A stretch of DNA of 64,000 nucleotides from Ralstonia sp. UNC404CL21Col (GCF_000620465.1 NZ_JIBE01000004.1:930001-994000); one strand, 5' to 3'. Positions 18,893-27,514 are shown, numbered from the stretch's first letter. The notes: generated by a model from the sequence alone, not told the origin. A program made the numbers and translations.

Positions 18893-19864
18893 ATGGCGGA
18901 TTTCACCATCCTCGTACTCTCCGGCGCGTACGCCACCAGCGTGGCGGCCACACTCGACATCCTGCAGGCCGCGTCGACACTCGCTCCGCGTGTGAAGGCG
19001 CCGCGCCCGACCTGGCGCGTCGTGTCAGCCGACGCGCCCGGCGTGCAGCTCAGCAACGGCATGCAGGTGGAGGCCGCCGCCCTATCAAAGCGCCCGCGCC
19101 CCGATGGCAGCACCTGGATCGTGCCGGGCGTAGGCCTCGACCATGCCGGCGTGATCGCCACGCGCCTGACGCAGGACGATGCCCGGCGAGCAACGCGCGC
19201 CCTGGCCGCGCAGGTCGCAGCCGGCGGGCAGGTTGCGGCATCGTGCTCGGCGGTATTTCTGCTGCAGGCGGCCGGCGTGCTGCCCGGGCGCTGCGTCACC
19301 ACGTCTTGGTGGCTGGCCCCGACGCTGCAGCAATGGGAACCCGCATGCACGGTCGACGCAGACCGCATGGTGTGCGCCGACGGCCCGATCACCACCGCCG
19401 GCGCCGCCTTTGCGCAGACCGACCTGATGCTGCATCTGCTGCGCACCCGCTTTGGCGTGGCGCTGGCCGATGCCGTGGGCCGTGTGCTGCTGATCGACGG
19501 CCGCCACGCGCAAGCGCCGTTTGTGGTGCCCGCCATGCTGGCCAACGGCAACGCGCTGATTGCCCGGCTGGTGGCGCGCATTGAAGGCGCCCTGCCCAAC
19601 CCGCCCAGCGTGCAGGCGCTGGCCGACGAGCTGGCCATGTCGCAACGCACGCTGTCGCGGCACGTGCGGGAAGCCACCGGCAGAAGCACCCTTGCCCTGG
19701 TGCAGAGCGTGCGCCTGAACCGCGCCCGCATGCTGATCGAATCGAGCCGCATGACGATCGACCGCGTGGCCGAAGCCGTAGGCTACGAAGACGCCACCGC
19801 ACTGCGACGCCTGATGCGCAAGGTGTCGGGCACCAACCCCAGCCAATATCGCCCGGCCGTCTAG
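18893..19864 (+). CDS. GlxA/FtrA-like AraC regulator with DJ-1/PfpI domain
   Basis: A 323-residue regulator. Residues about 1-190 form a DJ-1/PfpI amidotransferase-like sensing domain, including the elbow VAASCSAVFLLQAAGVLPGR. Residues about 225-320 form an AraC DNA-binding domain with two helix-turn-helix units (VQALADELAMSQRTLSRHVREATG and IDRVAEAVGYEDATALRRLMRKVSG). It is divergent from the tautomerase/hydrolase pair with about 97 bp between, so it is the natural regulator candidate for them. Confidence 0.88.
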   Translation: MADFTILVLSGAYATSVAATLDILQAASTLAPRVKAPRPTWRVVSADAPGVQLSNGMQVEAAALSKRPRPDGSTWIVPGVGLDHAGVIATRLTQDDARRATRALAAQVAAGGQVAASCSAVFLLQAAGVLPGRCVTTSWWLAPTLQQWEPACTVDADRMVCADGPITTAGAAFAQTDLMLHLLRTRFGVALADAVGRVLLIDGRHAQAPFVVPAMLANGNALIARLVARIEGALPNPPSVQALADELAMSQRTLSRHVREATGRSTLALVQSVRLNRARMLIESSRMTIDRVAEAVGYEDATALRRLMRKVSGTNPSQYRPAV

Positions 19865-19974
19865 GCGCCCGGGGTTACAGGCCGTTACACAAGAAGCTGC
19901 CGCGCTTTAATTTTCGTTTAAGACTTGACGCCTAACTTGGTCACGTCGCATCCACCCAGACAGGACCCCACACC

Positions 19975-20700
19975 ATGTCCCCGCAAGAACAGCAAGCGCT
20001 GGAAAATTTCCTGGCCCAACTGACGCAGGCGCGCGCCGGGGCCAAGGACCCGCAGGCCGAAGCCCGCATCCTCGACGCCGTGGCCCGCCAGCCGGACGCG
20101 GCCTATCTGCTCGTGCAGCGCGCCATGCTGCTCGACCAGGCGCTGGCATCGGCGCAGGCACAGATCGCCACGCTGCAACACCAGTTGCAGGCGGCGCGGG
20201 CCGGCCGCGGTACGTCGTTCATGGACTCGGCCAACAACTGGGGCAGCCACGCCGGCAGCCCGGCACCCGCGCCCGCATACGCCCCGCAGCAGGCCGCCCC
20301 GGCGCAGATGCCGCAGATGCCGCCGCAGGCCCAACAGGCCCAACCGGCCCCGGCGCAACCGGCGCGCTCGGGTTTCTTCAGCGGCGGCCTGGGCAGCACG
20401 CTCGGCAGCGTCGCGACCACGGCAGCCGGCGTGGCCGGCGGCGCGCTACTGTTCCAGGGCATCGAGAACATGTTCCATCACAACAGCAGCAGCGGCGGCG
20501 GCTTCTTCGGCCAGCAGCCCGTGATGGGCGGCACCACGGAAACCGTCATCAACAACTACTACGACAGCGACGGCAACGGCAACGGCAACGGCAACAGCGG
20601 CAATACCGACACGGCCGCGCGTGGCGACAGCCTTGGCCTGATCGACGACAGCGACCTGGGCGGTAGTGATTATTCGGACGATGATTCGATGTTGAGCTAG
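19975..20700 (+). CDS. DUF2076 domain-containing protein
   Basis: A 241-residue protein. Residues 1-75 (MSPQEQQALENFLAQLTQ, then DAAYLLVQRAMLLDQAL and a short coiled coil) match DUF2076. A Pro/Ala/Gln-rich linker covers about 90-135, followed by a Gly-rich stretch (GGLGSTLGSVATTAAGVAGGALLFQGIENMF) and an acidic tail. Near 200 a 6-bp unit (GGCAAC) is repeated about four times, giving alternating Gly-Asn. The function of the family is unknown; it often accompanies envelope genes. Confidence 0.85.
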   Translation: MSPQEQQALENFLAQLTQARAGAKDPQAEARILDAVARQPDAAYLLVQRAMLLDQALASAQAQIATLQHQLQAARAGRGTSFMDSANNWGSHAGSPAPAPAYAPQQAAPAQMPQMPPQAQQAQPAPAQPARSGFFSGGLGSTLGSVATTAAGVAGGALLFQGIENMFHHNSSSGGGFFGQQPVMGGTTETVINNYYDSDGNGNGNGNSGNTDTAARGDSLGLIDDSDLGGSDYSDDDSMLS

Positions 20701-20770
20701 GCACGCGACGCCCGCCGCGCAGACTCCGGTCCGAGGGCGCACGGCGGACGCGTTTCTTCGATCGGAGTAG

Positions 20771-20792
20771 GGCATTTCCGGCCCGGAATGCC
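20771..20792. terminator. Hairpin between converging genes
   Basis: GGCATTTCCGG (20771-20781) pairs with the following CCGGAATGCC, with one mismatch in an almost loop-free stem. It lies between the DUF2076 stop (+) and the end of the unknown small gene (-). No clear T-run, so it is only a possible bidirectional terminator. Confidence 0.45.
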
Positions 20793-20803
20793 TTCATCCG
20801 TCG

Positions 20804-21157
20804 TTACTGCTCGCTATAGCCACGCCGCTCGATGGCGGCGAGCACATCCCAGGCTTGCGGATCGACGTCACGGCCCCCAAGGGACATCGACACGTACACA
20901 TCGATTGCGTCGATAAAGCCCTTCACGAATGCGGCCGGAAAACTGTGAGCCGAGAAGCTCTGGAGCTGCTCGCGCAGCATGCCAGGCCGGCATTGCCCAT
21001 GCGTGCACATCGCGGTGCGCGTGCGCTTGAGATAGGCCTGGCCCGCGAGCGCGCCGTTCAGGTAAATGCGATTCTTGGTGAGCTTGCCCGCTGCCGCTGA
21101 CATGGCGTCGGCGCGAAGGGCGGAAGGTGGTGGCGAGGGGTATGAAGCGATTGGCAT
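20804..21157 (-). CDS. Small protein of unknown function behind a C4-like leader
   Basis: A 117-residue soluble protein I do not recognise. The ATG at 21157 has a perfect AAGGAGG eight bases upstream, which decides it over longer frames. Seen: a Ser/Pro-rich start, a basic segment (KLTKNRIYLNGALAGQAYLKRTR), a CTHGQC cysteine pair, then an amphipathic region ending in DPQAWDVLAAIERRGYSEQ. It follows a roughly 220-nt leader with a strong TATAAT box. Phage-related ash/icd cassettes have this layout (leader RNA, then small protein), but I cannot match the protein to them. Confidence 0.7.
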   Translation of the reverse strand: MPIASYPSPPPSALRADAMSAAAGKLTKNRIYLNGALAGQAYLKRTRTAMCTHGQCRPGMLREQLQSFSAHSFPAAFVKGFIDAIDVYVSMSLGGRDVDPQAWDVLAAIERRGYSEQ

Positions 21158-21384
21158 AGAGCCTCCTTGGGTAGTTGGAGGCCCGCCGCTCATTTCCACG
21201 TGAGGGTGGCGGGCCCGACAGCGGAGGTGGAAAACTGACACCCAAGGAAGCCAGCCAGCCCGTAGGCTGCTCCGCCCGGCCCGCCATAAAACAGGCGTGC
21301 GTAAGCGTCTCGGACAAAATGCTGTCCGCCTTGGGTCAATGTCGGGTTTCCACGCCCGGCTGCCGTTGGTCCGGCAGCGGAGGG
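21158..21384 (-). ncRNA. C4-like structured leader RNA, copy 2
   Basis: Seen: a leader of about 220 nt with hairpins at 21359-21378 (GCTGCCG/CGGCAGC) and 21311-21328 (CGGACA/TGTCCG), then the AAGGAGG of the small gene. One reading frame through it spells GNPTLTQGGQHFVRDAYARL, a phrase I recall from ORFs overlapping C4-type leaders upstream of ash/icd-like genes. Known: in phages P1 and P4 the C4/CI RNA pairs with sites in the same leader to stop expression. Inferred: this leader folds and represses similarly. The copy at 1-92 shares hairpin, spacing and promoter. Confidence 0.5.
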
Positions 21385-21390
21385 ATTATA
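21385..21390 (-). promoter_or_regulatory. TATAAT -10 box of leader cassette 2
   Basis: A perfect TATAAT on the minus strand in the context TCGCTATAATCCCT, matching the box at 93-98. Transcription would start near 21378, just before the first hairpin. As in copy 1, the -35 region is GC-rich and unlike TTGACA. Confidence 0.6.
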
Positions 21391-21435
21391 GCGACGGGGC
21401 CGGCAGCCGAGGTCTGATTTGTCCTTGTCGGGGCC

Positions 21436-21740
21436 CGGCGCCACACAGCCCACCCCCAAACCCTCGCGCCCCACTCCCAGACACTCAAGCTCGACCCTCA
21501 GACACCCAAGCGCCAACCCCAAAGCCCCAAGCTCGACCCTCAAACACTCGATCTCGACCCTCCGAGCGACGAGCCTCACCGTCAAACACTCGCACGCCAC
21601 AGTCTGAGCCTCGCGCTCGACAGTTTGACCCTTGCGCACGACTCTCGGAGGTCGAAATTTCGAGCGAAAACAGTGGCGTTCCACGGTCTGAGTGCCGTGC
21701 CTGAGCCTCCTACTGTGGAAGACGGGTCTCCGAGGGCCGA
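21436..21740. repeat. Degenerate 21-bp inverted repeat array 2
   Basis: Units related to GACCCTCAAACACTCGATCTC begin at about 21493, 21535, 21556, 21577, 21598, 21619 and 21640, all multiples of 21 bp apart. At 21652-21663 is the perfect palindrome TCGAAATTTCGA inside GGAGGTCGAAATTTCGAGC. To the right related words appear in reverse complement. A stretch of about 30 bp around 21540-21571 nearly repeats that at 287-320. The array sits between the end of the hybrid kinase gene and the TATAAT box of the leader, exactly as in array 1. Confidence 0.75.
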
Positions 21741-21775
21741 ACGCCGCCCTTCAGCTAAATCGCCTCGGCGCTCGG

Positions 21776-24166
21776 CTATGTGTCGGTGGCTACCCGCTCT
21801 GGCGCCATCATCGATTGCAGCGCCTGCTGCAACTGATCCAGCGTGTAAGGCTTGCGTAGCGCCGTCCACCTGAACGCAAAGCGGTCATGGTCGGGGATCG
21901 GGTTGCCGGAAGCGAAGACCACCCGCAGGTCCGGATGCAGTGCGGACGCGCGCTGCGCGAGTTCAATGCCAGACATGTCGGGCATGACCACGTCTGTGAA
22001 CAGCACGTCGAAAGACCCCGCCTTCAGAGCGGCCAGTGCCTGCGCGCCGCTGGCCGCCTGCTGGGGCATGATCCCGATCAGCATCAACAGCTCGCACACC
22101 GCGCCACGCAAGGAAGCGTCGTCCTCCACCACGAGCATGCGCACGCGCGCTGGTTCCCACACCGGGCCGGTGTCGAGGTCGGGCGGCGCGTCACCTTCAT
22201 CGGGCCCGGTCGCTTGCACCGCGTCACTTCCGAGCACCTGGCGAATCTTGAAGGCGAGCTGCTGGCGGCTGTACGGCTTGCTCAGCAGCTCGACGCCCGG
22301 ATCGAGCCGCCCCCCATGGACGATGGCGTTCTGCGTGTAGCCAGACGTGTACAACACCTTCAGCGCGGGCAGCATCTGAACCGCCCTGCGCACCATCTCC
22401 GGACTGCGCAGTGCCCCTGGCATGACCACGTCGGTAAAGAGCATGTCGATGTGCACGCCGCTCTCGACCACGGCCAATGCCTGCTCTGCATTGTTGGCCT
22501 TGAGCACGGCATAGCCGAGGCCGCTCAACAGATCGACCACGGTTTCGCGAACCTTTGCGTCGTCTTCCACGACGAGGATCGTCTCGTTGCCGTGCTTGAG
22601 CCCGCTGGCCTTGGAGCGTGCAGGCTCGACCGCCGTGCCGGTGGAGCGGGGCAGATAGACCCGCACGGTCGTGCCCTCCTCAACTTCGCTGTAGAGCCGG
22701 ATATGGCCGCCGCTCTGCTTGACGAAACCGTATGCCATGCTGAGCCCGAGCCCCGTGCCCTCACCCTCGCGCTTGGTGCTGAAGAACGGGTCGAACGCCC
22801 GATCCATGACGTCGGGGCTCATGCCCGTGCCGGTATCCGTGACGGCGAGCATGACGTACTGCCCGGCCGACACATCGGGGACCGACATCACATATTCGTC
22901 GTCGAGCGTGGCATTGGACAGTTCCAGGGTGAGCTTGCCGCCCTCCGGCATCGCATCCCGGCCGTTGATCGCCAGATTCAGGATGACGTTCTCCAGTTGA
23001 TGTGGATCGACCGCGATATTCCAGAGGCCGCCCGCAACCACAGATTCGATCTCGACCGCTTCGCCCAGTGCCCGCCGCAGCAAGTCGTCCATGGCGCGCA
23101 GTTGCCGGGCAGGGTTGATCACGACAGGCGCGAGCGGTTGCTGACGGCCGAAGGCAAGCAATTGGGCGGCGAGCTTGGCGCCGCGGTCGACGGCGTCGAT
23201 GGCGTTACTGAGCCGCTCGGCGCTCCAGGCATCACGGCCATGCCGGCTTTCGAGCAGTTCGAGATTGCCCCGCAGGACTTGCAGCACGTTGTTGAAGTCA
23301 TGGGCAACACCGCCCGTGAGTTTGCCCAGCGCTTCCATCTTCTGAGCCTGGAACAGCGCCCTTTGCGTTTGCTCGAGCTGCTCGTTGGTGTGCCGCCGTT
23401 CCGTGATGTCGCGGGTGACCTTCGCAAACCCGACCAGCTCGCCATCTTCGTAGATGGCATCGATGATGACGTGCGCGAAGAAGCGACTTCCGTCACGCCG
23501 CACGCGCCAGCCTTCTGCCTCGAAGCGCCCGTCGCGCCGGGCGGTCTCCAGGCCCCGGAACGGTACGCCCGCCGCGACATCCTCAGGCGTATAAAAGCGC
23601 GAAAAATGCGAACCGATGATCTCGGCCTCGGTATAGCCCTTGATGCGCCGCGCCCCCGCATTCCAGCTTGTGATGTGCCCGTCGGTCGACAGCATGAAGA
23701 TGGCGTAGTCCGTCACGCCCTGAACAAGCAGGCGGAAGTTGCGTTCGCTCTTCAGCACCGCGTCGTGAGCGGTCTTCTTGTCGCTGACGTCCCGGATCAC
23801 GGTCCCGAACCCGATCAATGCGTTGTGGCTGTCACGCAGTGCCGTCATGGCGACGTTCGCCCAGAAGGGCGTGCCGTCCTTGCGCATGCGCCATCCCTCC
23901 TCGACATGCCGCCCGGTCTCGGCAGCGGCTTGCAGCGCGGCCTCTGGCGCACCCGCAGCTCTGCTCTCCGGCGAATACAAAAGTGCGAACGGCTGGCCAA
24001 TAATTTCATCCGCCTGATAACCCTGCATGAACTCGCCACCCGGATTCCACGTCGAGACAATGCCCTCGATCGACAGTGCAAAGATGGAGTAATCCAAGGT
24101 CGATTTGGCCCACAGCTGAAGCCATGCAGAGCCAAATTCTGAGGACGGAGAGGCGGCGGCGTTCAT
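21776..24166 (-). CDS. Hybrid sensor histidine kinase, PAS-PAS-HisKA-HATPase-REC-REC
   Basis: A 796-residue soluble hybrid kinase. Two PAS/PAC units lie at about 20-135 and 140-258. The phosphoacceptor is His289 in GGVAHDFNN. The ATPase has N (NLAINGRDAM) and G boxes (DTGTGMSPDVMDRAFDPFFSTK, GTGLGLSM). Receiver 1 is near 545-660 (ILVVEDDAK, LLFTDVVMPG) and receiver 2 near 685-790 (MLVVEDDASLRG, DVLFTDVVMPD). No membrane segment, so the PAS domains likely sense an internal signal. No DNA-binding output domain; it may feed another regulator or work with the kinase at 24423, which is divergent from it. Confidence 0.92.
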   Translation of the reverse strand: MNAAASPSSEFGSAWLQLWAKSTLDYSIFALSIEGIVSTWNPGGEFMQGYQADEIIGQPFALLYSPESRAAGAPEAALQAAAETGRHVEEGWRMRKDGTPFWANVAMTALRDSHNALIGFGTVIRDVSDKKTAHDAVLKSERNFRLLVQGVTDYAIFMLSTDGHITSWNAGARRIKGYTEAEIIGSHFSRFYTPEDVAAGVPFRGLETARRDGRFEAEGWRVRRDGSRFFAHVIIDAIYEDGELVGFAKVTRDITERRHTNEQLEQTQRALFQAQKMEALGKLTGGVAHDFNNVLQVLRGNLELLESRHGRDAWSAERLSNAIDAVDRGAKLAAQLLAFGRQQPLAPVVINPARQLRAMDDLLRRALGEAVEIESVVAGGLWNIAVDPHQLENVILNLAINGRDAMPEGGKLTLELSNATLDDEYVMSVPDVSAGQYVMLAVTDTGTGMSPDVMDRAFDPFFSTKREGEGTGLGLSMAYGFVKQSGGHIRLYSEVEEGTTVRVYLPRSTGTAVEPARSKASGLKHGNETILVVEDDAKVRETVVDLLSGLGYAVLKANNAEQALAVVESGVHIDMLFTDVVMPGALRSPEMVRRAVQMLPALKVLYTSGYTQNAIVHGGRLDPGVELLSKPYSRQQLAFKIRQVLGSDAVQATGPDEGDAPPDLDTGPVWEPARVRMLVVEDDASLRGAVCELLMLIGIMPQQAASGAQALAALKAGSFDVLFTDVVMPDMSGIELAQRASALHPDLRVVFASGNPIPDHDRFAFRWTALRKPYTLDQLQQALQSMMAPERVATDT

Positions 24167-24422
24167 TCAGTTACCAGGTAAGCGGACAGCGCCGCAAGGA
24201 GCGCCAGGCGCAGCAATGTGCCCAGGGCTGCCCCTCACGCACCGGCGCGGTCAGCGGTTGCGGGGCGGAGAGCATCTCCACACCCGGCTACCAACTGGAA
24301 CGCAGTTTGCATACCTTGGAGCGGTAATACGGGCCATCGACCCTTTCAACGGTGTGGGCAATGCCCCCCTCGGCGCCCCACATCACGTCTCAACATGGCT
24401 TTCGCAACCGTCGAGGAAATCC

Positions 24423-25544
24423 ATGACGCTATCTGACTTTATCGAGGCAAACCTCGCGGCCCTTCTCGATGACTGGACGGAATACGCACGCACGATCATC
24501 AGCGGCCGTGCCAGCCTTTCTGAATCTCAATTGCGCAATTCGGCTCGCGACCTTCTCGGCCGGATTGCCGCCGACATGCGCGAGCGGCAGACGCCCGAGC
24601 AACAGCGGGCCAAATCGCGGGGCGACCGGGCGCCCTCGGAGTCCGGCTTCAATGAAGCCGCCCACGAACATGCCGACGACCGTCTTTCCCACGGTTTCGA
24701 CATCGACGATGTGGTGGCGGAATACCGCGCCCTGCGCGCCAGCGTGCTGCATCGGTGGCAGCAGTTTGCACAATCGGACCCTTCGGCGTTCCAGGAGATG
24801 ATCCGATTCAACGAAGCTATCGACCAGATGCTTGCAGAATCGGTGCGCCAGCGTGCCCAGCAGACCGAGCGCATGCGCGACCTGTTTGCCGGCGTGCTGG
24901 CCCATGACCTGCGCTCGCCGCTCGGCGCGATCCTAGCGTCTGCAGAAACCCTGCTGCACGACGATGGCCTGTCTTCGCGCAGCGTTCGGGCGGTCGCCTT
25001 CATCCAGCGCGGTGCGATGCGCGTGCAACAAATGATCGACGACCTGCTCATCTTTACACGCACGCGCCTGGGCGATTTCCTGCCTACGAGTTTCAGTAGC
25101 CAGGATATGGGGCGACTGTGCAGCGATGCCATCGACGAAGTGTGTGCGTCGTACCCCGACGCGCAGATCGACCTGCGTCTGGCCGGCGAACTGCGTGGCA
25201 AATGGGACGGCAGCCGGATCGGCCAGCTGCTGGTCAATCTGTTGGCCAACGCGGTGCGTTACGGGACGGGGCGCGTCGGTATCGAGGCGGCCGGGCGCGA
25301 CGGGCAGATGACGATTGCCGTTTCCAACGAGGGCAACCCCATCCCGCCTTCTGCTTTTCCGACGCTGTTTGACCCGCTCACCCGCGCGCAGCGGCCGGAC
25401 CAGACCGGGAGCGCGGCCGGCATCGGGCTTGGCCTGTACATCTGCCGCTGCATCGTGCAGGCGCATCACGGGACGATCGATGTGCAGTCATCGGAACACG
25501 GCACGACGTTCACCGTGCGGATTCCTCTTTTGGTAACGGCTTGA
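24423..25544 (+). CDS. Sensor histidine kinase with RsbRD-like N-terminal domain
   Basis: A 373-residue soluble kinase. Residues about 1-145 (FIEANLAALLDDWTEYARTI, DVVAEYRALRASVL) resemble the RsbRD N-terminal helical domain. His is in VLAHDLRSPLGAI, and ATPase boxes are QLLVNLLANAVRYG and GIGLGLYICRCIVQAHHG. The ATG at 24423 has GAGG upstream; earlier frames are unsupported. The 256-bp gap to the hybrid kinase should contain both promoters. It may form a phosphorelay with its neighbour. Confidence 0.88.
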   Translation: MTLSDFIEANLAALLDDWTEYARTIISGRASLSESQLRNSARDLLGRIAADMRERQTPEQQRAKSRGDRAPSESGFNEAAHEHADDRLSHGFDIDDVVAEYRALRASVLHRWQQFAQSDPSAFQEMIRFNEAIDQMLAESVRQRAQQTERMRDLFAGVLAHDLRSPLGAILASAETLLHDDGLSSRSVRAVAFIQRGAMRVQQMIDDLLIFTRTRLGDFLPTSFSSQDMGRLCSDAIDEVCASYPDAQIDLRLAGELRGKWDGSRIGQLLVNLLANAVRYGTGRVGIEAAGRDGQMTIAVSNEGNPIPPSAFPTLFDPLTRAQRPDQTGSAAGIGLGLYICRCIVQAHHGTIDVQSSEHGTTFTVRIPLLVTA

Positions 25545-25570
25545 CCGTTGCCGGTCGCCCAGCATGAAAA

Positions 25571-25604
25571 AAAAGGGCCGGCACCCTGAGGTACCGGCCC
25601 TTTT
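25571..25604. terminator. Bidirectional terminator
   Basis: AAAAGGGCCGG (25571-25581) and CCGGCCCTTTT (25594-25604) form a perfect 11-bp stem with A and T runs on both sides. It lies between the kinase gene (+) and the symporter gene (-) that converge here, and can end both. Confidence 0.92.
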
Positions 25605-25641
25605 CTCTTCCTGCTTGCTGCTTGCAAATCGGCAGCGTCGA

Positions 25642-27153
25642 TCAGCCCGCCTGACGCAGCGCGGCGGCTTGCTCGCCACGCTTGCCCATCAGCAGCTGCA
25701 CGACCACCGCAACGATGATGTTGAAAGCCAGCGCAGCGAGGCCCGTGTAGACGGTGTACTTGTCGCCGCCAATCACAAAGGTGTGCACGGGCTTGATGCC
25801 GTCGGAGAAGGCCAGCCAGCTGCCGGCGATCATGCCCGCCGCCCAGCCGGCCAGCAGCGCCGGTGCACGGAAGCGGTTCGAGATGTTGAACAGCCCGAAC
25901 ACCACCGACGGGAAGGTCTGCACGATCCACACGCCACCGAGCAACTGCAGGTCCAGCGCGAACTTGGTCGGCAGGAACAGGATGAACACCAGCGCGCCCG
26001 CCTTGACGATCAGCGAGATCACCTTGGCCACCTTTTCCTCGCCGGCGTGCGAGAGGTCCGGGGCCACGTAGGGCTTCCAGAAGTTGCGGGTGAACAGGTT
26101 GGCCGCACCAATCGACATGACCGCCGCCGGCACCAGCGCACCGATGGCGATGGCCGAGAACGCAAAGCCCGTGAACCAGCTCGGGAACAGCGCGTTGAAC
26201 AGCGCGGGCACCACGTCGTTGTTGTTGGTGACCTTGATGCCTGCGGCGTAGGCCATGAAGCCCAGCAGCGCGATCAGGCCCAGCAGCACGGTGTAGGCCG
26301 GCAGGAACACGGCGTTCTTGCGGATGGTGTCTGCACTGCGCGCGGCAAAGATGCCCGTGAGCGTATGCGGATACATGAACGCCGCCAGCGCCGAGCCAAT
26401 CGCCAGCGTGGCGAACGGCAGGAACTGCGCAGGCTTGAGCGTCAGGCCCGTGGCGCCGCCCTTGATGGCAAACGCATCGTGCGCATTGGCGAACACCGCA
26501 CCGTAGCCGCCCAGCTTGGCCGGCACCAGCACCACCGCCACCAGCACCACGATGTAGATCATGATGTCTTTGACGAAGGCGATGAGCGCAGGCGCCCGCA
26601 GGCCGGCGGAATACGTGTACAGCGCCAGGATGACGAACGCCGCCGCCAGCGGCAGCTCGCCCGTCAAGCCCAGTGCCTTGATCACGACTTCCATGCCGAT
26701 GAGCTGCAGGGCGATGTAGGGCATCGTCGCCACCACGCCCGTCAGCGCCACCGCAAACTCCAGCGCGCGGGAGCCGTAACGGCCGTACACCGCATCGGCC
26801 GCCGTGACGTGACCGTTGGCATGCGCCACCTTCCACAGCTTGGGCATGATCAGGAAGACGATCGGGTACACCAGGATCGTGTACGGCAGCGCGAAGAAGC
26901 CATACGCGCCCACGGCATACACGAGTGCCGGCACGGCGATGACGGTGTAGGCGGTGTAGAAATCGCCGCCCACCAGGAACCACGTGATCCAGGTGCCGAA
27001 GTTGCGGCCGCCCAGGCCCCACTCTTCAATGTGGGCGCCCTTGTCGGAGTTGCCGCGCTGCCAGCGCGAGGCGATGAAGCCCAGCACCGTGACCAGCGCG
27101 AAGAAGAAGATGAAGACGCTGAGCGCCGTCCAGTTGATCTGTCCGTCCATCAT
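25642..27153 (-). CDS. Sodium:solute symporter, monocarboxylate type
   Basis: A 503-residue membrane protein of the sodium:solute symporter family with about 13 hydrophobic helices. Typical segments are EEWGLGGRNFGTWITWFLVGGDFYTAYT, YPHTLTGIFAARSADTIRKN and GALVPAAVMSIGAANLFTRNFW. It resembles MctP-like transporters for lactate, pyruvate, acetate and alanine. Two adjacent ATGs (27153, 27150) are possible; both are coupled to the DUF3311 stop (ATGATG/TGA) with GGAG upstream. Pairing with a DUF3311 protein is usual for this subfamily. Confidence 0.88.
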   Translation of the reverse strand: MMDGQINWTALSVFIFFFALVTVLGFIASRWQRGNSDKGAHIEEWGLGGRNFGTWITWFLVGGDFYTAYTVIAVPALVYAVGAYGFFALPYTILVYPIVFLIMPKLWKVAHANGHVTAADAVYGRYGSRALEFAVALTGVVATMPYIALQLIGMEVVIKALGLTGELPLAAAFVILALYTYSAGLRAPALIAFVKDIMIYIVVLVAVVLVPAKLGGYGAVFANAHDAFAIKGGATGLTLKPAQFLPFATLAIGSALAAFMYPHTLTGIFAARSADTIRKNAVFLPAYTVLLGLIALLGFMAYAAGIKVTNNNDVVPALFNALFPSWFTGFAFSAIAIGALVPAAVMSIGAANLFTRNFWKPYVAPDLSHAGEEKVAKVISLIVKAGALVFILFLPTKFALDLQLLGGVWIVQTFPSVVFGLFNISNRFRAPALLAGWAAGMIAGSWLAFSDGIKPVHTFVIGGDKYTVYTGLAALAFNIIVAVVVQLLMGKRGEQAAALRQAG

Positions 27154-27329
27154 TCTTCTCCTTTGCTCTGACCGTTCTTGAAGACGATCCAGATCAGCAG
27201 CGAGGTGAGCGGCACCCACAGGAACTGGTACCAGTAGAAGAACGGAAAGCCGAACAGCGCAGGCGTTTCCTGGTTGTAGAACGGCACCCACAGCAGGCCG
27301 ATGAAAGGCAGTGCGAGCAAGAACTTCAT
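27150..27329 (-). CDS. DUF3311 small membrane protein
   Basis: A 59-residue protein with two hydrophobic helices (LLALPFIGLLWVPFYN and FYWYQFLWVPLTSLLIWIVF). It is a typical DUF3311 member, which is almost always encoded directly upstream of a sodium:solute symporter. Its stop overlaps the symporter start. The ATG at 27329 is preceded by a purine-rich GGAGACAACCC. It is probably an accessory subunit of the symporter. Confidence 0.85.
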   Translation of the reverse strand: MKFLLALPFIGLLWVPFYNQETPALFGFPFFYWYQFLWVPLTSLLIWIVFKNGQSKGEE

Positions 27330-27502
27330 GGGTTGTCTCCTAGTTCGGGGACTTCGGATGTTGTTTTGAACCGGTGAGGTGCCACGCCCGATGCGTGACC
27401 AGACGGATGTCTGACGGTCTGCTTTCCGTCTTTGTTGTTATCCGGCGAACTGTGAGCGCGCGCCCTCCGGAGAACCATCCGCACCTGTACGCAGCAGCCA
27501 CA

Positions 27503-27514
27503 CGTAGTACTACG
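27503..27514. promoter_or_regulatory. 12-bp perfect palindrome CGTAGTACTACG
   Basis: CGTAGTACTACG reads identically on both strands. It lies about 175 bp upstream of the DUF3311 start, a suitable distance for an activator of the symporter operon. LuxR-type regulators of acetate/monocarboxylate uptake genes are known to bind upstream sites in related bacteria, but the link to this sequence is inference. Confidence 0.4.

Noticed and set aside
21419-21607. Frame with Ser-Thr-Leu-Lys-His heptads in the second array
   Set aside because: Same artefact of the 21-bp period; no ribosome binding site.
23541-23580. GGTACGCCC near 23563 as another copy of the 20-bp element
   Set aside because: Only the inner GGTACGC matches; the AGAAA half and T-run are absent and it is coding sequence.
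21887-24142. Open frame of about 750 codons on the + strand opposite the hybrid kinase
   Set aside because: High-GC antisense shadow. Sequence is Arg/His/Gly-rich with no family features, while the minus strand encodes a clear PAS-kinase-receiver protein.
25564-27171. Open frame of 535 codons on the + strand opposite the symporter
   Set aside because: Composition is almost only Arg, His, Gln, Gly; it runs through a terminator hairpin. Shadow of the symporter gene.
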